A stretch of DNA of 61,202 nt from an uncultured Clostridia bacterium (GCA_944327465.1 CALVHH010000010.1:1-61202), one strand, 5' to 3'; shown: positions 51,222 to 60,514, counted from the stretch's first letter. A program made the numbers and translations. Notes: generated by a model not told the origin, from the sequence alone.

Positions 51222-53219
51222 TCAGTGGCTGAACCTGCCAAGCACTACGTTTTCCATCGACTTTTTAGCGGCGTTTACTATGTTTGAACTCGTAAATCCA
51301 AAGTGTTCGAACAGCTGTTTTGCGGGACCCGAAACGCCGAATCCCGTCATCGCTATCACTTCGCCGTAGTCGCGGCTGTAGCGGTACCAGCTGTAATGCG
51401 ATGCGGCTTCCACGCACACCCTCGCCATAACGTCCCTGTCAATTACAAAGTCGCGGTATTCCCGGCTCTGCTGTTCAAATTTTTCCATGCTGACCATCGA
51501 AATGACTTTCGATTTTATGCCCTCATCGGCGAGTTCGCGCTGTGCCTGCATGCAGGGCTCAATCTCCGAACCGCTCGCAATAAGCAGCACGTCTGGTTTG
51601 CCCACGCAGCCCGAAAGCACGTATGCGCCCCTTTCGGCGCCATCCGCGGTGTGGTCGTATGCCGGCAGGTTCTGCCTCGATTCAACTATCACGGTGGGGC
51701 ACTTGTCGGTAAACGCGCACTTGAACGCGGCGTAAGTTTCGGTGCCGTCGCAGGGACGGAACACGTTTATATTCGGAATCGAGCGCAGCGATATGAGCTG
51801 TTCCATGGGCTGATGGGTGGGGCCGTCCTCGCCGACGCCTATCGAATCGTGCGTCATTACGTACAGCACGGGTATGTTCATCAGCGCGGTCATCCTTATG
51901 CCGGCTTTCATGTAGTCGGTGAACGAGAAGAATGTCGAGCAAACGGCTTTAAGTCCTCCGTGTAGCTGAATACCGTTGCAAATCGCCGCCATTGCATGCT
52001 CGCGCACGCCGAAGTGTATGTTGCATCCCTCTCTGTGCTCGGGCGAAAAATATTCTTCGCCCTTGATTTCGGTCTTAGTGGAGGGACCGAGGTCGGCAGA
52101 GCCGCTCATCACGTTGGGCATCGCCTGCGCTATGGCGTTGAGCACCTTGCCGCCGCACGAGCGCGTGGCCTCGGGCTTGTCAAAGAAGGGCAGGCGCTTT
52201 TGCACATCCGACCAATCGGGCACTATGCCCTTCATGAACATTTTGTATTTGGCGGCAAGCTCGGGGTATGCAAGCTCATAGCGGGCGAACATCTTGTTCC
52301 ATTCATCCTGCTTTTTGGCTTTTTCTTCGGCGATCGCGTGGCAATGCTCCCATACGTCTTCGGGAACTTTAAAGGGAGGGTACGTCCAGCCGAGCTTTTC
52401 CTTTGTCGCCTGCAGGTTGACTTCGCCGAGCGGCGCACCGTGACAGTCGGCAGTGCCTGCAAGGGGAGAGCCGTAGCCTATCTGAGTTTTGCAGATTATA
52501 ATGGTGGGGCGCTCCTTTTCGGCTTTTGCGCGGGTGATGGCGTTGTTCAATGTGTACAAATTGGTTGCGTCCTGCACGCGCAGCACCTGCCAGCCCTGCG
52601 CTATGAACCTTGTGGCAACATCCTCCGAAAAAGTGCTGTTAATGTCGCCCTCTATGGTTATGTCATTGTTGTCGTATAAAAGAATGAGTTTACCCAGCTT
52701 CTGCGTGCCTGCAAACGAGCTCGCTTCATAGCTTATGCCCTCTTCAAGGCAGCCGTCGCCCGTAAGTACGTAGGTATAGTGGTCGACTATGGGGAAGCCG
52801 GGTCTGTTGAACAGTGCGGCAAGGTGCGCTTCGGCAACGGCAAGCCCCACGGCATTGCCCAATCCCTGACCGAGGGGACCGGTCGAAGTCTCAACGCCCG
52901 CCGTCTTGCCGTACTCGGGATGTCCGGGCGTACGCGAACCGAGCTGGCGGAAATTGATTATATCCTCTTTGGTGACGTCGTAGCCGAACATGTGTAAAAG
53001 AGAGTATAACAGCATCGAGCCGTGCCCTGCCGACAGTACGAACCTGTCCCTGTTGTCCCAATTAGGGTCGTGGCAGTTAAAATTCAGGTGCTCGGCAAAC
53101 AGCTCGTAGCCTATGGGCGCGGCGCCCATGCATATGCCGGGATGTCCCGATTTGGCTCTCTCTATCGCTTCGGCAGAAAGAATTCTTATTGTGTCAATGC
53201 TCTTTTGCTCAACCGACAT
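51222..53219 (-). CDS. tkt: Transketolase
   Basis: Thiamine-diphosphate enzyme of the non-oxidative pentose phosphate pathway. The 665-residue protein begins MSVEQKSIDTIRILSAEAIE and contains KSGHPGICMGAAPI (about 23-36), the ThDP motif GDGCLEEG through NND, and the Pyr domain with FFSFTDYMKAGIRMTALMN and THDSIGVGEDGPTHQP. The start at 53219 is supported by AAGGAG 8 nt upstream; an extra 24 codons upstream read through this site. It lies 31 nt downstream of pgm on the same strand. Confidence 0.97.
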   Translation of the reverse strand: MSVEQKSIDTIRILSAEAIERAKSGHPGICMGAAPIGYELFAEHLNFNCHDPNWDNRDRFVLSAGHGSMLLYSLLHMFGYDVTKEDIINFRQLGSRTPGHPEYGKTAGVETSTGPLGQGLGNAVGLAVAEAHLAALFNRPGFPIVDHYTYVLTGDGCLEEGISYEASSFAGTQKLGKLILLYDNNDITIEGDINSTFSEDVATRFIAQGWQVLRVQDATNLYTLNNAITRAKAEKERPTIIICKTQIGYGSPLAGTADCHGAPLGEVNLQATKEKLGWTYPPFKVPEDVWEHCHAIAEEKAKKQDEWNKMFARYELAYPELAAKYKMFMKGIVPDWSDVQKRLPFFDKPEATRSCGGKVLNAIAQAMPNVMSGSADLGPSTKTEIKGEEYFSPEHREGCNIHFGVREHAMAAICNGIQLHGGLKAVCSTFFSFTDYMKAGIRMTALMNIPVLYVMTHDSIGVGEDGPTHQPMEQLISLRSIPNINVFRPCDGTETYAAFKCAFTDKCPTVIVESRQNLPAYDHTADGAERGAYVLSGCVGKPDVLLIASGSEIEPCMQAQRELADEGIKSKVISMVSMEKFEQQSREYRDFVIDRDVMARVCVEAASHYSWYRYSRDYGEVIAMTGFGVSGPAKQLFEHFGFTSSNIVNAAKKSMENVVLGRFSH

Positions 53220-53250
53220 TTTATTTTCTCCTTTATAATGCCGTTCGCCG

Positions 53251-54777
53251 CTATTTGTTCGGCTGACCGTCATTTTGTATGAATTTTTCAAGATTGGTTA
53301 CGTCAAGAAAGTCGCAGCCCTGCAAAAGCTGCAAAAGCTTTGCCGCTATTATGCGGTTTCCGCCCGCACAGCGGCTTTCAAAGTTTATCGGCATTACGGG
53401 GTCGTGTACGCTCAGTCTCACCAAAAACCATCCGTCGCCGTTGTTTTTATCAAAGTTTACTTTTACTCCCTCGTAATTGTCGTGCGCTAGGGAACAGCCC
53501 ATGCCCGGTGCGGCGCTCTTTATGTGTTCTATCACCTTTGCGCCGTCCGCCCTGAAGTCTTCTGTAAGCGAGTTGAACGAAATCCTCACTTCGTCCTCTT
53601 CGGCGGGGTGTTCCAGTCCGGCTATCAGTTGGCTCAGCGTCCGTCCCTTCTTAGTCTGCTGCGCCAGGCATATCAGTATACGCACCACAAGGTACGCGCC
53701 GTCGTCCAAAAAATAATTTTCGGCAAAGGCGGCGTGTCCGCTCGTCTCTATAGCAAGGGGGCAGTACTCGCCGTTCGCGTTGCGCCTCATTGCTTCATCT
53801 ATGACGTTTTTATAGCCGCGCTTGAATCTTAAGTGTTTTCCGCCCAGGCTTTCAATAAATTTGGTCAGCCCGTCGCTCGTTACGCTGTCGGTCACTATCG
53901 TTCCCCGTCTGTTTTCAAGCACCATCGCGGCGGCAAGAGCTATAAGGTCGTTCCTGTTTATCTCCCTGCCGTCGCAGTCCACGGCGCCGGCGCGGTCTAC
54001 GTCGGTATCAAAAATAATGCCGAGGTCTGCCTTTTCCCTGAGCACCGCGGCTTTAAGGCAGTCTATTGCCTTCTTGTCCTCGGGGTTGGGTATGTGGTTG
54101 GGGAATGTTCCGTCGGGCTCGGTGTAAATGCTGCCCTGCGTGTCCGCGCCTAACGGCTGCAAGACGCCTTCGCAGAAGAATCCTCCGGCGCCGTTGCCGG
54201 CGTCAACTATTATCTTCATTCCCTCAAGCGGTCTGTCCTCTCCGCAGGCGGTGCGCACTTTCTTTACGAGGTCGGCGCAGTATTCGGGCATATAATCGCA
54301 CTTTGTCGCTTTGCCCCGCACGGCAGACCGTTCAAAGTCCGCGGCTGCGGCAAGTTCAAGGACGTCGTCGATGTCGCCGCTCTCAAGTCCGCCGCTTTCG
54401 GTAAAAAATTTAAGCCCGTTCCTGTCCGAAGGCAGGTGTGACGCGGTTATCATTATCGAAGCTCCGCACGCCCTGCCGCTCTTTAAAAGCATGAACATGG
54501 AGGGGGTGGAACACAGTCCACAGTCGAGCACGTCAATGCCGGCGTCGTTTATGGCAGCCGTCACTCTTTCAAGTATGCGCTCCGTCGAAATGCGGACGTC
54601 GTGCCCGACGGCGATTGCGGCGGGCTTTTTAAAATACTTTGCTTCATACCATGCGCAGAATGCCCGCGTAATATCGTAAACAGCCTCGTTTGTCAGGGTT
54701 ATGGGCGAGCCGAGCTCGCTTGCAATGCCCCTGACGTCGCTGCCGCTCTTCAATTTTTTAAGATATCTAAGCTCCAT
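53251..54777 (-). CDS. Phosphoglucomutase/phosphomannomutase
   Basis: Interconverts hexose 1- and 6-phosphates. The 508-residue protein has four domains: active-site TASHLPSDRNG with phosphoserine Ser113, metal loop DTDVDR (Asp257, Asp259, Asp261), the sugar-binding loop IETSGHAAF (about 343-351) and the C-terminal phosphate-binding region RLSVHDPVMPINFESR. The SGSDVRG start resembles the Clostridial PMM/PGM group; substrate preference cannot be told. Its promoter places the start codon 9 nt after the -10 box, with only a vestigial AAAGG between, so the message is nearly leaderless. Confidence 0.9.
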   Translation of the reverse strand: MELRYLKKLKSGSDVRGIASELGSPITLTNEAVYDITRAFCAWYEAKYFKKPAAIAVGHDVRISTERILERVTAAINDAGIDVLDCGLCSTPSMFMLLKSGRACGASIMITASHLPSDRNGLKFFTESGGLESGDIDDVLELAAAADFERSAVRGKATKCDYMPEYCADLVKKVRTACGEDRPLEGMKIIVDAGNGAGGFFCEGVLQPLGADTQGSIYTEPDGTFPNHIPNPEDKKAIDCLKAAVLREKADLGIIFDTDVDRAGAVDCDGREINRNDLIALAAAMVLENRRGTIVTDSVTSDGLTKFIESLGGKHLRFKRGYKNVIDEAMRRNANGEYCPLAIETSGHAAFAENYFLDDGAYLVVRILICLAQQTKKGRTLSQLIAGLEHPAEEDEVRISFNSLTEDFRADGAKVIEHIKSAAPGMGCSLAHDNYEGVKVNFDKNNGDGWFLVRLSVHDPVMPINFESRCAGGNRIIAAKLLQLLQGCDFLDVTNLEKFIQNDGQPNK

Positions 54778-54786
54778 ACGCCTTTA

Positions 54787-54815
54787 ATTATACATTATTT
54801 GCGCCCCATTGACAA
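54787..54815 (-). promoter_or_regulatory. Short-leader promoter of pgm-tkt
   Basis: On the minus strand: TTGTCA (54815-54810), 17-nt spacer, TATAAT (54792-54787), then 9 nt to the ATG at 54777. The predicted leader is about 1-3 nt. Confidence 0.65.
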
Positions 54816-54880
54816 CTATATAGACGGATTTTATCGCAATTTTAGGGCGGCAAAGTTTTTAAAATGCCGTGCCAAATATT

Positions 54881-54908
54881 TTGTGTTTATTCAAGGTTGT
54901 GGTATAAT
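54881..54908 (+). promoter_or_regulatory. proS promoter
   Basis: TTGTGT (54881-54886), 16-nt spacer, TATAAT (54903-54908). A GAGGAG ribosome-binding site is 7 nt before the ATG at 54937, a conventional leader. Confidence 0.6.
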
Positions 54909-54936
54909 AGTCGGGTAATTAAATGAGGAGAAGTCT

Positions 54937-56373
54937 ATGTCAAACAACGATAACCGCAATTTTGTCGAACAGATAGCCGACATCGATACAGATTTTCCCA
55001 AGTGGTATACCGATGTGGTAATAAAGACTCAGCTTGTGGACTACGGTCCCGTAAAGGGCACAATGGTCATCCGCCCCTACGGCTACGCCATATGGGAAAA
55101 TATCCAAAGGGAGCTCGATAAGCGCTTCAAAGCCACCGGGCATAAAAACGCATACTTCCCGCTGCTCATTCCCATGTCGTTCTTCACCAAGGAGGCGGAG
55201 CATGTAGAAGGTTTTGCACCCGAAGTTGCCGTTGTAACTCATGCGGGAGGGGAGGAGCTTGCAGAACCGCTCGCCATCCGCCCCACGTCCGAAACCATCA
55301 TAGGCAACATGTACTCCAAGTGGATACAGTCCTACCGCGACCTCCCCGTGCTCATCAACCAGTGGGCAAACGTCATGCGCTGGGAAAAGACGACTCGTCC
55401 CTTCCTCCGCACTTCCGAATTCCTGTGGCAGGAAGGTCACACCGCCCATGCCACCGAAGAGGAGGCAATGGATGAAACGATGAAGATGCTGGGCGTCTAC
55501 AAAGAGTTTGCCGAAAACTGCCTCGCGATCCCCGTCATCTGCGGCAGAAAGACCGAAAAGGAAAAATTCGCCGGCGCCGTCGCGACCTTCGGCATGGAGG
55601 CAATGATGAAGGACGGCAAGTCGCTGCAGGCGGGCACTTCACACTACCTCGGTCAGAATTTCGCAAAGGCATTCGAAATCAAGTTTCTGGATAAGGACGG
55701 CGTGCAGAAGTACGCATATACATCGAGCTGGGGCGTTTCAACAAGGCTGATAGGCGCCCTCATCATGGCTCACGGCGACAGGCGCGGTCTGGTCATTCCC
55801 CCCGTCGTTGCGCCCGTGCAGGCAGTTATAGTGCCCATTGCCGCCAAGAAAGGCGGGGTAATGGAGGCATGCCGCAAAATAAAGTGTGATTTGGAAAGCG
55901 CAGGCGTGCGCGTAGAGCTTGATGACAGCGATAGCTCGCCCGGCTGGAAGTTCAACGAATGGGAGATGCGCGGCGTGCCCGTCAGGATAGAAGTCGGTCC
56001 CCGCGACCTCGAAGCGGGTAAGGTCGTGCTCTTCCGCAGGGATACCTGCGCAAAGGACGCATATTCCTTAGAAAATATCGTCGCCGAAGTGGGCGCGCTT
56101 TTAAACAGCGTTCAAAAGGACATGCTCGAATGTGCCCGCGCCCGCAGGGACGCCCGTATAGTCGACGCCGACACGCTTGAAGAATTGCTCAAAGGCGTGG
56201 ACGCAGGCAAATTCGTCAGGGCGGGCTGGTGCGGCTGCCGCGAATGCGAGGACGCGGTCAAGGCACAGACGGCGGCTACCGCCAGGGTGTTTGCCGAAGA
56301 AAACACGCACGAAAAGTGCGTCGTCTGCGGCAAGCCTGCAAAGCACAGCGTGTTCTTTGCAAGGGCGTACTGA
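54937..56373 (+). CDS. proS: Prolyl-tRNA synthetase, archaeal/eukaryote-type (ProS type 3)
   Basis: Charges tRNA-Pro. The 478-residue protein lacks the editing insertion of the long bacterial enzyme. Class II motifs are seen at GTMVIRPYGYAIWENIQREL (about 41-60), RPTSETIIGNMYSKWI and WANVMRWEKTTRPFLRTSEFLWQEGHTAH (motif 2). The C-terminal zinc-binding domain has CGCREC and CVVCGK cysteines and ends in the conserved FFARAY. This form is widespread in Clostridia. Monocistronic, with its own promoter and terminator. Confidence 0.95.
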   Translation: MSNNDNRNFVEQIADIDTDFPKWYTDVVIKTQLVDYGPVKGTMVIRPYGYAIWENIQRELDKRFKATGHKNAYFPLLIPMSFFTKEAEHVEGFAPEVAVVTHAGGEELAEPLAIRPTSETIIGNMYSKWIQSYRDLPVLINQWANVMRWEKTTRPFLRTSEFLWQEGHTAHATEEEAMDETMKMLGVYKEFAENCLAIPVICGRKTEKEKFAGAVATFGMEAMMKDGKSLQAGTSHYLGQNFAKAFEIKFLDKDGVQKYAYTSSWGVSTRLIGALIMAHGDRRGLVIPPVVAPVQAVIVPIAAKKGGVMEACRKIKCDLESAGVRVELDDSDSSPGWKFNEWEMRGVPVRIEVGPRDLEAGKVVLFRRDTCAKDAYSLENIVAEVGALLNSVQKDMLECARARRDARIVDADTLEELLKGVDAGKFVRAGWCGCRECEDAVKAQTAATARVFAEENTHEKCVVCGKPAKHSVFFARAY

Positions 56374-56409
56374 TGATAAATATTTTATTTGAATAATACC
56401 TGTTTTATA

Positions 56410-56452
56410 AAAGCCCTGCGGGCGGAGCGGTTTGCTCCGCCCGCAGGGCTTT
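56410..56452 (+). terminator. Intrinsic terminator after proS
   Basis: A perfect 19-bp stem (56410-56428 with 56434-56452) with a GGTTT loop. Confidence 0.8.
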
Positions 56453-56479
56453 CATGTCCCCTCTCTTGAAAATTTATTT

Positions 56480-56552
56480 GTTGAATAGTCAACTAAATTC
56501 GTTGACAAATCAACAAATGTACTATATAATCCAAGAATGTTGATTAATCAAC
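56480..56552 (+). promoter_or_regulatory. Promoter framed by three palindromic operators
   Basis: Three 14-bp palindromes of the form GTTGA-N4-TCAAC occur at 56480-56493, 56501-56514 and 56539-56552 (centres 21 and 38 bp apart). The second contains the -35 box TTGACA (56502-56507); the -10 TATAAT is at 56525-56530 (17-nt spacer); the third lies just after the predicted start. Symmetry and size suit a dimeric winged-helix repressor such as a MarR-family protein. The regulator gene is not in the window. Confidence 0.75.
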
Positions 56553-56581
56553 TAAATTTTTTACGTTTAAAAGGAGACGAT

Positions 56582-57835
56582 ATGGAACAGGCAACACGCA
56601 AAAAGCGCATTTGGCTGCGCGTACTGTGCATTGTGCTCGCCGCACTTGTTGCAATTGCGGCGGCTCTCGGCATCACCGTGTGGTGCGTATGGGGCAACGA
56701 AATTTCAACTATCGCAAGCTTTACGCATCTGCGCGACAGAAACGACGACAACAACGAAGGTTCGGTGTACTCCATGGAGGTGAAGGGAGGATACTATTTC
56801 GAAGAATTCCTCGCCTCGGGCGGGGTCTCTTCCGACGGCGAATTAATCAGTTTTATCACCGATTCTATAACCCACGGACTCATAGACATGGGCATCACGC
56901 AGACTGACATCGGCTGCTCTTCGTTCATTGCTGTCACGCCAACGGGTGACGTATTGTTCGGCAGGAACTACGATTTCGACAAGACCAACGTCTGCCTGAC
57001 CGTCTGCGACCCCGGCGACGGCAGGCACAAGTCATTCTCCACGGTCGATTTAAATTACGTCGGCATAGACATCGATGGCGACGTCGGCGGTCTCATGGAC
57101 AAAATAACCTGCCTTGCGGCGCCTTATGCTCCCCTCGACGGCATAAACGATGCGGGCGTGAGCTGCGGAATATTTATGTCCTATCAGGGTTCCGATACTG
57201 TCGCAACCGACCAAAGAGACCCGTTAAAGGACAACATAACTTCAACTACTATGCTGCGCATGATACTTGATTACGCAGACGACGTCGATGAAGCCGTGGA
57301 GCTTGTAAAAAATTACAATCTTCACGATTCCGCCAACACCTCATTCCACTACATGATAGCCGATGCCTCCGGCAGAAGCGCCATACTCGAATGGGTGCCC
57401 GCACAGGGCGTCACCGACTGCGGCGATAACGACGGCTCTGCCCGCACGCTCAACGTCATCTACAACGACGACCCCATGTATGACGAGCTGCGCGGCTCGG
57501 CTGAGTTCAAGTATCAGACCATCACCAATTTTATTATAACTCCCGGTTACTATGACGATGTTCAAAGCGAGGGACAGGGTTACGACCGCTATACATATAT
57601 AAATTCCCAACTCGCCGCTGCAGGCGGCGTAGTCGCCGACGAGCAGGCTGCAATGGACATTCTCCGCGCGGTGGGCAGAAGAACGTGGAACGGAGGCGGC
57701 GGAGTCACCGTGCACAGCGCTGTGTACAATCTCACGCAAAGGACGGTGTACTGGGTCGCCAACGAAAACTTCGGCGACGCGACCGCTACGTTCCGCTACT
57801 CGATAAAGGGCGGCGAACTCATCCGCGGGCTATGA
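56582..57835 (+). CDS. Membrane-anchored Ntn hydrolase, choloylglycine/acyl-transferase C45-like
   Basis: A 417-residue protein with an N-terminal membrane segment (about 9-33) and an extracytoplasmic Ntn-type domain. GCSSFIAVTPTGDVLFGRNY (about 111-130) places a cysteine, Cys112, where the linear amide C-N hydrolases have their nucleophile, followed by the typical R-N-x-D motif (GRNYDFD). Autocleavage before Cys112 would be needed to expose it. Substrate unknown: bile-salt-like amides, penicillin-type acyl groups or peptides are handled by relatives. ATG 56582 has AAAGGAGA upstream; an in-frame ATG at 56537 lies at the predicted transcription start. Expression is probably controlled by the triple operator. 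Confidence 0.78.
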   Translation: MEQATRKKRIWLRVLCIVLAALVAIAAALGITVWCVWGNEISTIASFTHLRDRNDDNNEGSVYSMEVKGGYYFEEFLASGGVSSDGELISFITDSITHGLIDMGITQTDIGCSSFIAVTPTGDVLFGRNYDFDKTNVCLTVCDPGDGRHKSFSTVDLNYVGIDIDGDVGGLMDKITCLAAPYAPLDGINDAGVSCGIFMSYQGSDTVATDQRDPLKDNITSTTMLRMILDYADDVDEAVELVKNYNLHDSANTSFHYMIADASGRSAILEWVPAQGVTDCGDNDGSARTLNVIYNDDPMYDELRGSAEFKYQTITNFIITPGYYDDVQSEGQGYDRYTYINSQLAAAGGVVADEQAAMDILRAVGRRTWNGGGGVTVHSAVYNLTQRTVYWVANENFGDATATFRYSIKGGELIRGL

Positions 57836-57851
57836 TTTTTTTCAATGTCTA

Positions 57852-57880
57852 TTGACAGTGCGTTCGGTATGCCTTACAAT
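57852..57880 (+). promoter_or_regulatory. Promoter of the alcohol/aldehyde dehydrogenase pair
   Basis: TTGACA (57852-57857), 17-nt spacer, TACAAT (57875-57880). Leader of about 65 nt with AAGGAGG before the ATG at 57952. The palindromes found upstream of the Ntn hydrolase are not repeated here. Confidence 0.7.
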
Positions 57881-57951
57881 ATAAGTGAGGATAAAACAGC
57901 CGCTCGGGGTAATGATAAGTTTTGTTCGGCTAAAGATTAAGGAGGACGGTA

Positions 57952-59148
57952 ATGAATATATTCAAACGCATGTACTGCCGCCTCTATCAGGCGGTGTTCT
58001 ACCTCGCCCTGCCCTTTCTGCCCTATCGCCAACCCAGGCTTTTACACAGCGTTGGCGAAACCGCGGGGCTGATTTCTTCAAATGGCAAAAGGCGCGCGCT
58101 ATTAGTGACCGATGCAAACGTGCTTGCGCTCGGGCTGTGCGATGGTCTCATATCTTCGCTCAAAGCGGAGGGGGTGGACTGTGTCGTCTATTCCGATACC
58201 GTGGCAAACCCCACGGTGTCCAATGCCATGGCTGCCGCAAAGCTGTATAACGAGCGCTCCTGCGACTGCATAATAGCCGTCGGCGGCGGTTCGCCCATGG
58301 ACTGCGCCAAGGCGGCGGGCGCCATCGTCACTCATCCCAAAAAGAGTATATATAAAATGCGCGGCGTGCTCAAAGTGTTCGGCAGGCTGCCGCTGTTCGT
58401 CGCCGTTCCCACCACGTCGGGCACCGGCAGCGAAACGACGATTGCCGCCGTGATCACCGACGACAAGACCCGCGATAAATTTACTATAATTTCATTCTGT
58501 CTCGCGCCGCACTATGCGCTGCTCGACCCTGCCATGACTATCGGGCTGCCGCCGTCCGTCACTGCGACCACCGGCATGGATGCTCTCACTCACGCCGTCG
58601 AAGCGTACATAGGCAAGTCTACCACGCGCATGACCCGCCGTCTGTCCGTCGAAGCGGTAAGCATAGTGCGTTCCAATCTGTACACGGCCTATTCTGACGG
58701 CAAAAATGAGCACGCCCGCCGCAGAATGCAGTATGCCGCGTACTGTGCGGGGCTGGCGTTCACCATCTCGTACGTCGGCTACGTGCACGCCGTCGCGCAC
58801 TCGCTGGGCGGCAAGTACAACACGCCCCACGGTCTGGCAAACGCAGTCATTCTGCCGTATGTGCTCAGGCGGTACGGCAGGCATGCCGTAAAAAAGCTCG
58901 CAAAGTTATCCAGGAAAAGCGGAGTTTCTGATGTCATGGCTTCCGATAAGCGGGCGGCAGAGGAGTTCATAACCTTTATTGAAGAGCTAAATGCGCGGAT
59001 GGGCATACCCAAAAAGCTGCCCGTCGCCGTCGGGGACATCCCCGAACTCGCCCGCCATGCCGATAAGGAGGCAAACCCGCTGTATCCCGTGCCCGCTCTC
59101 ATGGACGCAAAGCAGCTTCAGGCAATCTATTTTGACATAAAGGAGTGA
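57952..59148 (+). CDS. Iron-containing (type III) alcohol dehydrogenase
   Basis: NAD(P)-dependent alcohol/aldehyde oxidoreductase of 398 residues. The nucleotide-binding GGGSPMDCAKA motif (about 107-117), TTSGTGSE (about 145-152) and the metal ligands Asp210, His214, His279 and His293 (in TGMDALTHAVEAY, YVHAVAHSLGG and NTPHGLAN) are present. The N-terminal 25 residues are hydrophobic and aromatic (YCRLYQAVFYLALPFLPY), unusual for a cytosolic enzyme and perhaps membrane-associating. It lies 4 nt before an aldehyde dehydrogenase, so the pair probably interconverts an alcohol and its acid. Confidence 0.92.
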   Translation: MNIFKRMYCRLYQAVFYLALPFLPYRQPRLLHSVGETAGLISSNGKRRALLVTDANVLALGLCDGLISSLKAEGVDCVVYSDTVANPTVSNAMAAAKLYNERSCDCIIAVGGGSPMDCAKAAGAIVTHPKKSIYKMRGVLKVFGRLPLFVAVPTTSGTGSETTIAAVITDDKTRDKFTIISFCLAPHYALLDPAMTIGLPPSVTATTGMDALTHAVEAYIGKSTTRMTRRLSVEAVSIVRSNLYTAYSDGKNEHARRRMQYAAYCAGLAFTISYVGYVHAVAHSLGGKYNTPHGLANAVILPYVLRRYGRHAVKKLAKLSRKSGVSDVMASDKRAAEEFITFIEELNARMGIPKKLPVAVGDIPELARHADKEANPLYPVPALMDAKQLQAIYFDIKE

Positions 59149-59152
59149 CGTC

Positions 59153-60514
59153 ATGGACGATATCCTGCAAAGACAAAGACAATATTTTTTATCGGGAGCC
59201 ACTCTGCCGGTCAAGAACAGGGTCAGATATTTAAAGGCGCTCAAAAGTTGCATAATCGAGTGCGAAGAGGAAATTTACGCCGCCCTTAAGTCAGACCTCG
59301 GCAAGAGCGCTACCGAAAGCTACATGTGCGAAGTGGGCATGACCCTCTCCGAAATCAATTTCATGCTCAGGCACGTGCGCTCTTATGCCCGCGACAGGCG
59401 CGTGCACACCCCCGTGGCACAGTACGTTGCAAAGAGCTATGTGAAGAGTTCTCCGTACGGTTGCGTGCTCGTCATGAGCCCGTGGAACTATCCGTTCATG
59501 CTCTCGCTCGAACCGCTCGTTGATGCTATAGCGGCGGGCAACACAGTCATTTTAAAGCCTTCGGCATACTCGCCCGCAACGAGCGCGCTGCTCGCAAAGA
59601 TAGTTTCGCAAAGCTTTCCGCCCGAACTCGCCGCCACGGTGCTCGGCGGCAGGGCGCAAAATTCCGCCCTGCTGGATATGCCGTTCGATAAGATATTTTT
59701 CACAGGCTCCGTCGCCGTCGGCAAGGAGGTAATGCGCCGCGCAGCCGAACGGCTCATTCCCATAACGCTTGAGCTGGGCGGCAAGAGTCCCTGCATAGTC
59801 GACCGCTCGGCAGATATCCCTCTCGCCGCCAGGCGCATAGTGTTCGGCAAATTTTTGAACTGCGGTCAGACGTGCGTAGCACCCGACTACGTCTATGTAC
59901 ATGCAGAGGTAAAGGACAGGCTTCTAAGCTGCATAAAGGATGAAATAGCCGCGCAGTTCGGGCAGTATCCCCTTGAAAATCCCGCCTACGGAAAGATGAT
60001 ATCACAAAAGCACTTCGTAAGAGTCAGTTCGCTCATCGAAGCCGACAAGGTGTACTGCGGCGGACAGATCGATTGCGAAGGTCTGCGCATCGCTCCTACC
60101 GTAATGACCGATGTCACCCGCGGCGACGCGGTAATGGGGGAAGAGATATTCGGTCCCGTTCTGCCCGTCATGACGTATACCGACATCGATCGGGTAATTT
60201 GCGAAATAAACGCCCATCATCATCCGCTGGCGCTGTATGTGTTTGCAAAGAGCGATATTGCCAAGCAATTCTTAACGCGCTGTCAGTTCGGTGGCGGCTG
60301 CGTCAACGATACGATAATCCATCTCGCCACGTCTTCAATGGGCTTCGGAGGGGTGGGGGCAAGCGGAATGGGGTCCTACCACGGCAGGGCGGGCTTCGAT
60401 TGTTTCACCCACAAAAAGTCGATAGTCGACAAGGCTACTTTCTTCGATATGCCCGTGCGCTATCAGCCGTATACGTCATTAAAGGCAAAATTAATAAAGC
60501 TATTCATGAAGTAG
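59153..60514 (+). CDS. NAD(P)-dependent aldehyde dehydrogenase, class 3-like
   Basis: Oxidises aldehydes to acids. The 453-residue length and lack of an N-terminal extension point to the ALDH3/fatty aldehyde dehydrogenase group. Catalytic residues are Glu207 (LELGGKSP) and Cys241 (NCGQTCVAPDY); the cofactor loop FTGSVAVGKEV (about 183-193) and the SPWNYPF motif (about 109-115) are typical. The C-terminus ends in a basic amphipathic stretch (LKAKLIKLFMK), which may associate with membranes as in fatty aldehyde dehydrogenases. Last gene before the tRNA. Confidence 0.93.
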   Translation: MDDILQRQRQYFLSGATLPVKNRVRYLKALKSCIIECEEEIYAALKSDLGKSATESYMCEVGMTLSEINFMLRHVRSYARDRRVHTPVAQYVAKSYVKSSPYGCVLVMSPWNYPFMLSLEPLVDAIAAGNTVILKPSAYSPATSALLAKIVSQSFPPELAATVLGGRAQNSALLDMPFDKIFFTGSVAVGKEVMRRAAERLIPITLELGGKSPCIVDRSADIPLAARRIVFGKFLNCGQTCVAPDYVYVHAEVKDRLLSCIKDEIAAQFGQYPLENPAYGKMISQKHFVRVSSLIEADKVYCGGQIDCEGLRIAPTVMTDVTRGDAVMGEEIFGPVLPVMTYTDIDRVICEINAHHHPLALYVFAKSDIAKQFLTRCQFGGGCVNDTIIHLATSSMGFGGVGASGMGSYHGRAGFDCFTHKKSIVDKATFFDMPVRYQPYTSLKAKLIKLFMK

